6,359 bases of DNA from Caldora sp. SIO3E6. GTDB lineage: Bacteria; Cyanobacteriota; Cyanobacteriia; Cyanobacteriales; Coleofasciculaceae. Position numbers and translations under genes: made by a program. The notes below the pieces were generated by a model that worked only from the letters and a program-made list of their open reading frames with translations, was not told the origin of the DNA and searched no databases. The stretch lies in NCBI GenBank assembly GCA_010672185.1, contig JAAHHL010000425.1, positions 1 through 6,359 of the forward strand, given 5' to 3'. Shown one piece after another: positions 5,049-6,359 of the stretch. The first letter of the stretch is position 1, and each line of letters begins with the position of its first letter.

Positions 5049-5981
5049 ATGTCACAAAAAAACGAAACAGTAACTTTAATCTTAGCTCTGTTAATCACAG
5101 CTGCCTTATTAGGTGGTGGTGTTTGGTGGTTAATGCGCAGGTCTAACGTTAACCTTAGTGATGTTGGTAACGACAATAACCAAAACCAGCAACCACAACC
5201 TACTGAAACTGCTGCTCCTAGCGACTCAAGCACTGCCTTTTCTCCCCCTACTAATGTGCCGGAGGGAACAACTGTGAGAATTGCAGGTTCTACTAGTATG
5301 GTGCAAATTAATCGAGCTCTCAAAAACACTTTTGAGCAGCAATTTCCAGGGACAACTATTGATGCCAAGGCAGGAGGAACGGATCAGGGAATTCAATCAG
5401 TGCTGCAAGGTAATGCAGAACTTGCTGCCATTTCTCGCCCTCTTACTCCCGAAGAAACAAACCAAGGTTTAGTCGCTGTAACTGTAACTAAGGATACGAT
5501 CGCAGTTGTAGTTGGTCGGGACAATACTTTACAGAGAGGTTTGAATAAAGACGAAGTGGTAGGAATTTTTACTGGTAAAATTACCGATTGGTCAGAAGTA
5601 AGAGGCAACCCAGGAGCAATTCGGGTAATCAACCGCCCTGCTTTCAGTGGAACCCATCAGGCATTTCAGGAACTAGCACTCAATGGAGGCAATTTTGGTA
5701 CAACACCCAACATTACCACCTTAAAGGAGGATGCTACCACTCCTCTACTTAGAGCCTTGGGGACTGATGGTATTGGTTATGCTACCTATGCTCAGGTGGT
5801 AAATCAAAAGACAGTGCGAACCCTGGCGGTGGATGGCTTGACTCCAGAAGCTGCTACTTACCCCTATCAACGAACCCTAGCCTACGTTTACCAGGAACCT
5901 GCTTCTCCCCAAGTTCAAGCTTTTTTGGGTTATGTGGCTTCTCCCAAAGGACAACAAGCAATTCTTCAGTCTGGGCAGTAA
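5049..5981 (+). CDS. PstS-like phosphate-type substrate-binding protein with N-terminal membrane anchor
   Basis: The product is 310 residues from the ATG at 5049. An upstream TTG at 4998 in the same frame would only translate the heptamer repeat into a Q/N/K-rich tail, so I rejected it. Residues 8-28 form one hydrophobic segment followed by MRR. There is no lipobox cysteine, so it looks like an uncleaved anchor. An N/Q/P/T/S-rich linker (about 36-70) leads to a periplasmic binding domain with VRIAGSTSMVQINRAL (76-91), the AISRPL strand, RPAFSGTHQAF (196-206), which matches the SGT anion loop of PstS, and GTDGIGYATYAQV. It is likely exported and binds phosphate or a related anion. No pstC, pstA or pstB genes are in the window, so it may be a stand-alone receptor or paralogue. 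It may be co-transcribed with the thioesterase. Confidence 0.8.
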   Translation: MSQKNETVTLILALLITAALLGGGVWWLMRRSNVNLSDVGNDNNQNQQPQPTETAAPSDSSTAFSPPTNVPEGTTVRIAGSTSMVQINRALKNTFEQQFPGTTIDAKAGGTDQGIQSVLQGNAELAAISRPLTPEETNQGLVAVTVTKDTIAVVVGRDNTLQRGLNKDEVVGIFTGKITDWSEVRGNPGAIRVINRPAFSGTHQAFQELALNGGNFGTTPNITTLKEDATTPLLRALGTDGIGYATYAQVVNQKTVRTLAVDGLTPEAATYPYQRTLAYVYQEPASPQVQAFLGYVASPKGQQAILQSGQ

Positions 5982-6017
5982 GCTTGCATCAAAAGATAAG
6001 CCTATTGCACACTATAT

Positions 6018-6122
6018 CAGGAGGCAGGAGGCAGGAGGCAGGAGGCAGGAGACAGGAGACAGGAGGCAGGAGGCAGGAGGCAGGAGGCAGGAGGCAGGAG
6101 ACAGGAGGTAGGAGGCAGAAGG
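6018..6122 (+). repeat. Heptamer STRR (CAGGAGG)15
   Basis: There are fifteen heptamers: eleven contain AGGAGG, three are CAGGAGA and the last is CAGAAGG. One strand is almost pure purine. It lies 37 bases after the PstS-like gene and, if transcribed, would be in its 3' untranslated region. Confidence 0.93.
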
Positions 6123-6148
6123 TTGATGATTATTGATATTCTGTCGTC

Positions 6149-6180
6149 TTAGGTATAGCAATAGCAAAGTTTTTACCTAA
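6149..6180. repeat. Short inverted repeat TTAGGTA / TACCTAA
   Basis: TTAGGTA (6149-6155) and TACCTAA (6174-6180) form a perfect 7-bp inverted repeat with an 18-base loop. No T-run follows, so it is not a clear terminator, and its role is unknown. Apart from this and the neighbouring STRRs and palindromes, 5982-6359 holds no recognisable gene. Confidence 0.35.
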
Positions 6181-6230
6181 CACCTACCACCCATTGGTGA
6201 CAAGTTAAGGCAAAAATGCCGTTGTCAAGG

Positions 6231-6271
6231 GAGCGGAGGAGCGGAGGAGCGGAGGAGCAGAGGAGCAGAGG
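6231..6271 (+). repeat. Octamer STRR (GAGCRGAG)5
   Basis: Three GAGCGGAG and two GAGCAGAG units run in tandem, followed by GGAAGAAGAA. The period is 8, unlike the 7-bp repeats elsewhere except the one at 58-120. Confidence 0.9.
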
Positions 6272-6307
6272 AAGAAGAATACAATTTTCCTTAACCCTTG
6301 GGTATTT

Positions 6308-6358
6308 CCATATATATGGTCTTTTTTAGCCTCCAAACACCATATATGGGAGTTGACA
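6308..6358. promoter_or_regulatory. Paired AT-rich palindromes and a TTGACA box at the right edge
   Basis: CCATATATATGG (6308-6319) and CCATATATGG (6340-6349) are two related perfect palindromes spaced about 31 bp centre to centre, roughly three helical turns. A consensus -35 hexamer TTGACA lies at 6353-6358. This may be the control region of a gene beyond the window. The -10 box, if any, is outside. Confidence 0.4.
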
Positions 6359-6359
6359 A

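Noticed and set aside
5006..5368. 120-residue - strand reading frame opposite the PstS-like gene
   Set aside because: It is antisense to a well-supported coding region, and its C-terminus is the translated heptamer repeat (Cys/Leu-rich).
5281..5632. Reading frames 5281-5472 (+) and 5393-5632 (-)
   Set aside because: Both lie inside the PstS-like gene in other frames and show no start signal or family motif.
1..6359. tRNA, rRNA or known riboswitch
   Set aside because: I saw no cloverleaf-like segment with a T-loop GTTCRA motif, no rRNA signature and no recognised riboswitch core by eye. A covariance-model scan would be decisive.

Overview
The window looks like chromosomal DNA of a cyanobacterium, probably a repeat-rich filamentous type. 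The evidence is repeated HIP1 octamers (GCGATCGC), 7- and 8-bp short tandemly repeated sequences (STRRs) at nearly every gene boundary, a RelN-type antitoxin, a DHNA-CoA-hydrolase-like thioesterase of the kind used in phylloquinone synthesis, and a CCCCCTAAATCCCCC-type hairpin repeat that I remember as common in cyanobacteria. Genus level is a guess. All recognised genes are on the + strand.

Layout. (1) Positions 2-409 hold the 3' end of a helical, TPR-like protein. It carries an in-frame octamer STRR, and its stop codon lies inside a heptamer STRR. (2) Positions 429-3004 hold a large non-coding array: eight copies of a 188-189 bp palindromic element (two left-truncated) joined by a common spacer of about 57 bp, giving a period of about 245 bp. 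The array is interrupted at 1847-2512 by a RelN/RelE-like toxin-antitoxin operon. Each element is built on the 10-mer GGGCGGGTTT and its complement in alternating orientation, about 30 copies in all. (3) Positions 3048-4343 encode a 431-residue AAA+/ORC-like P-loop ATPase of unknown role. (4) Positions 4403-4554 hold a terminator-like hairpin, a -10 box and another STRR. (5) Positions 4555-4956 encode a hot-dog-fold acyl-CoA thioesterase. (6) Positions 5049-5981 encode a membrane-anchored PstS-like substrate-binding protein. (7) Positions 5982-6359 hold no gene, but contain two STRRs and two AT-rich palindromes beside a TTGACA at the right edge.

How it fits together. The thioesterase and the PstS-like protein read as ordinary housekeeping genes and may be co-transcribed. 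The most unusual part is the array with its embedded toxin-antitoxin pair. Near-identical repeats on both sides make loss of the operon by homologous recombination plausible, while the addiction module would penalise that loss. Whether the array is a transposon-derived (MITE-like) amplification, a structured RNA locus or a passive satellite cannot be decided from the sequence alone. The flanking TPR-like gene and ATPase may once have been adjacent, but this is conjecture.
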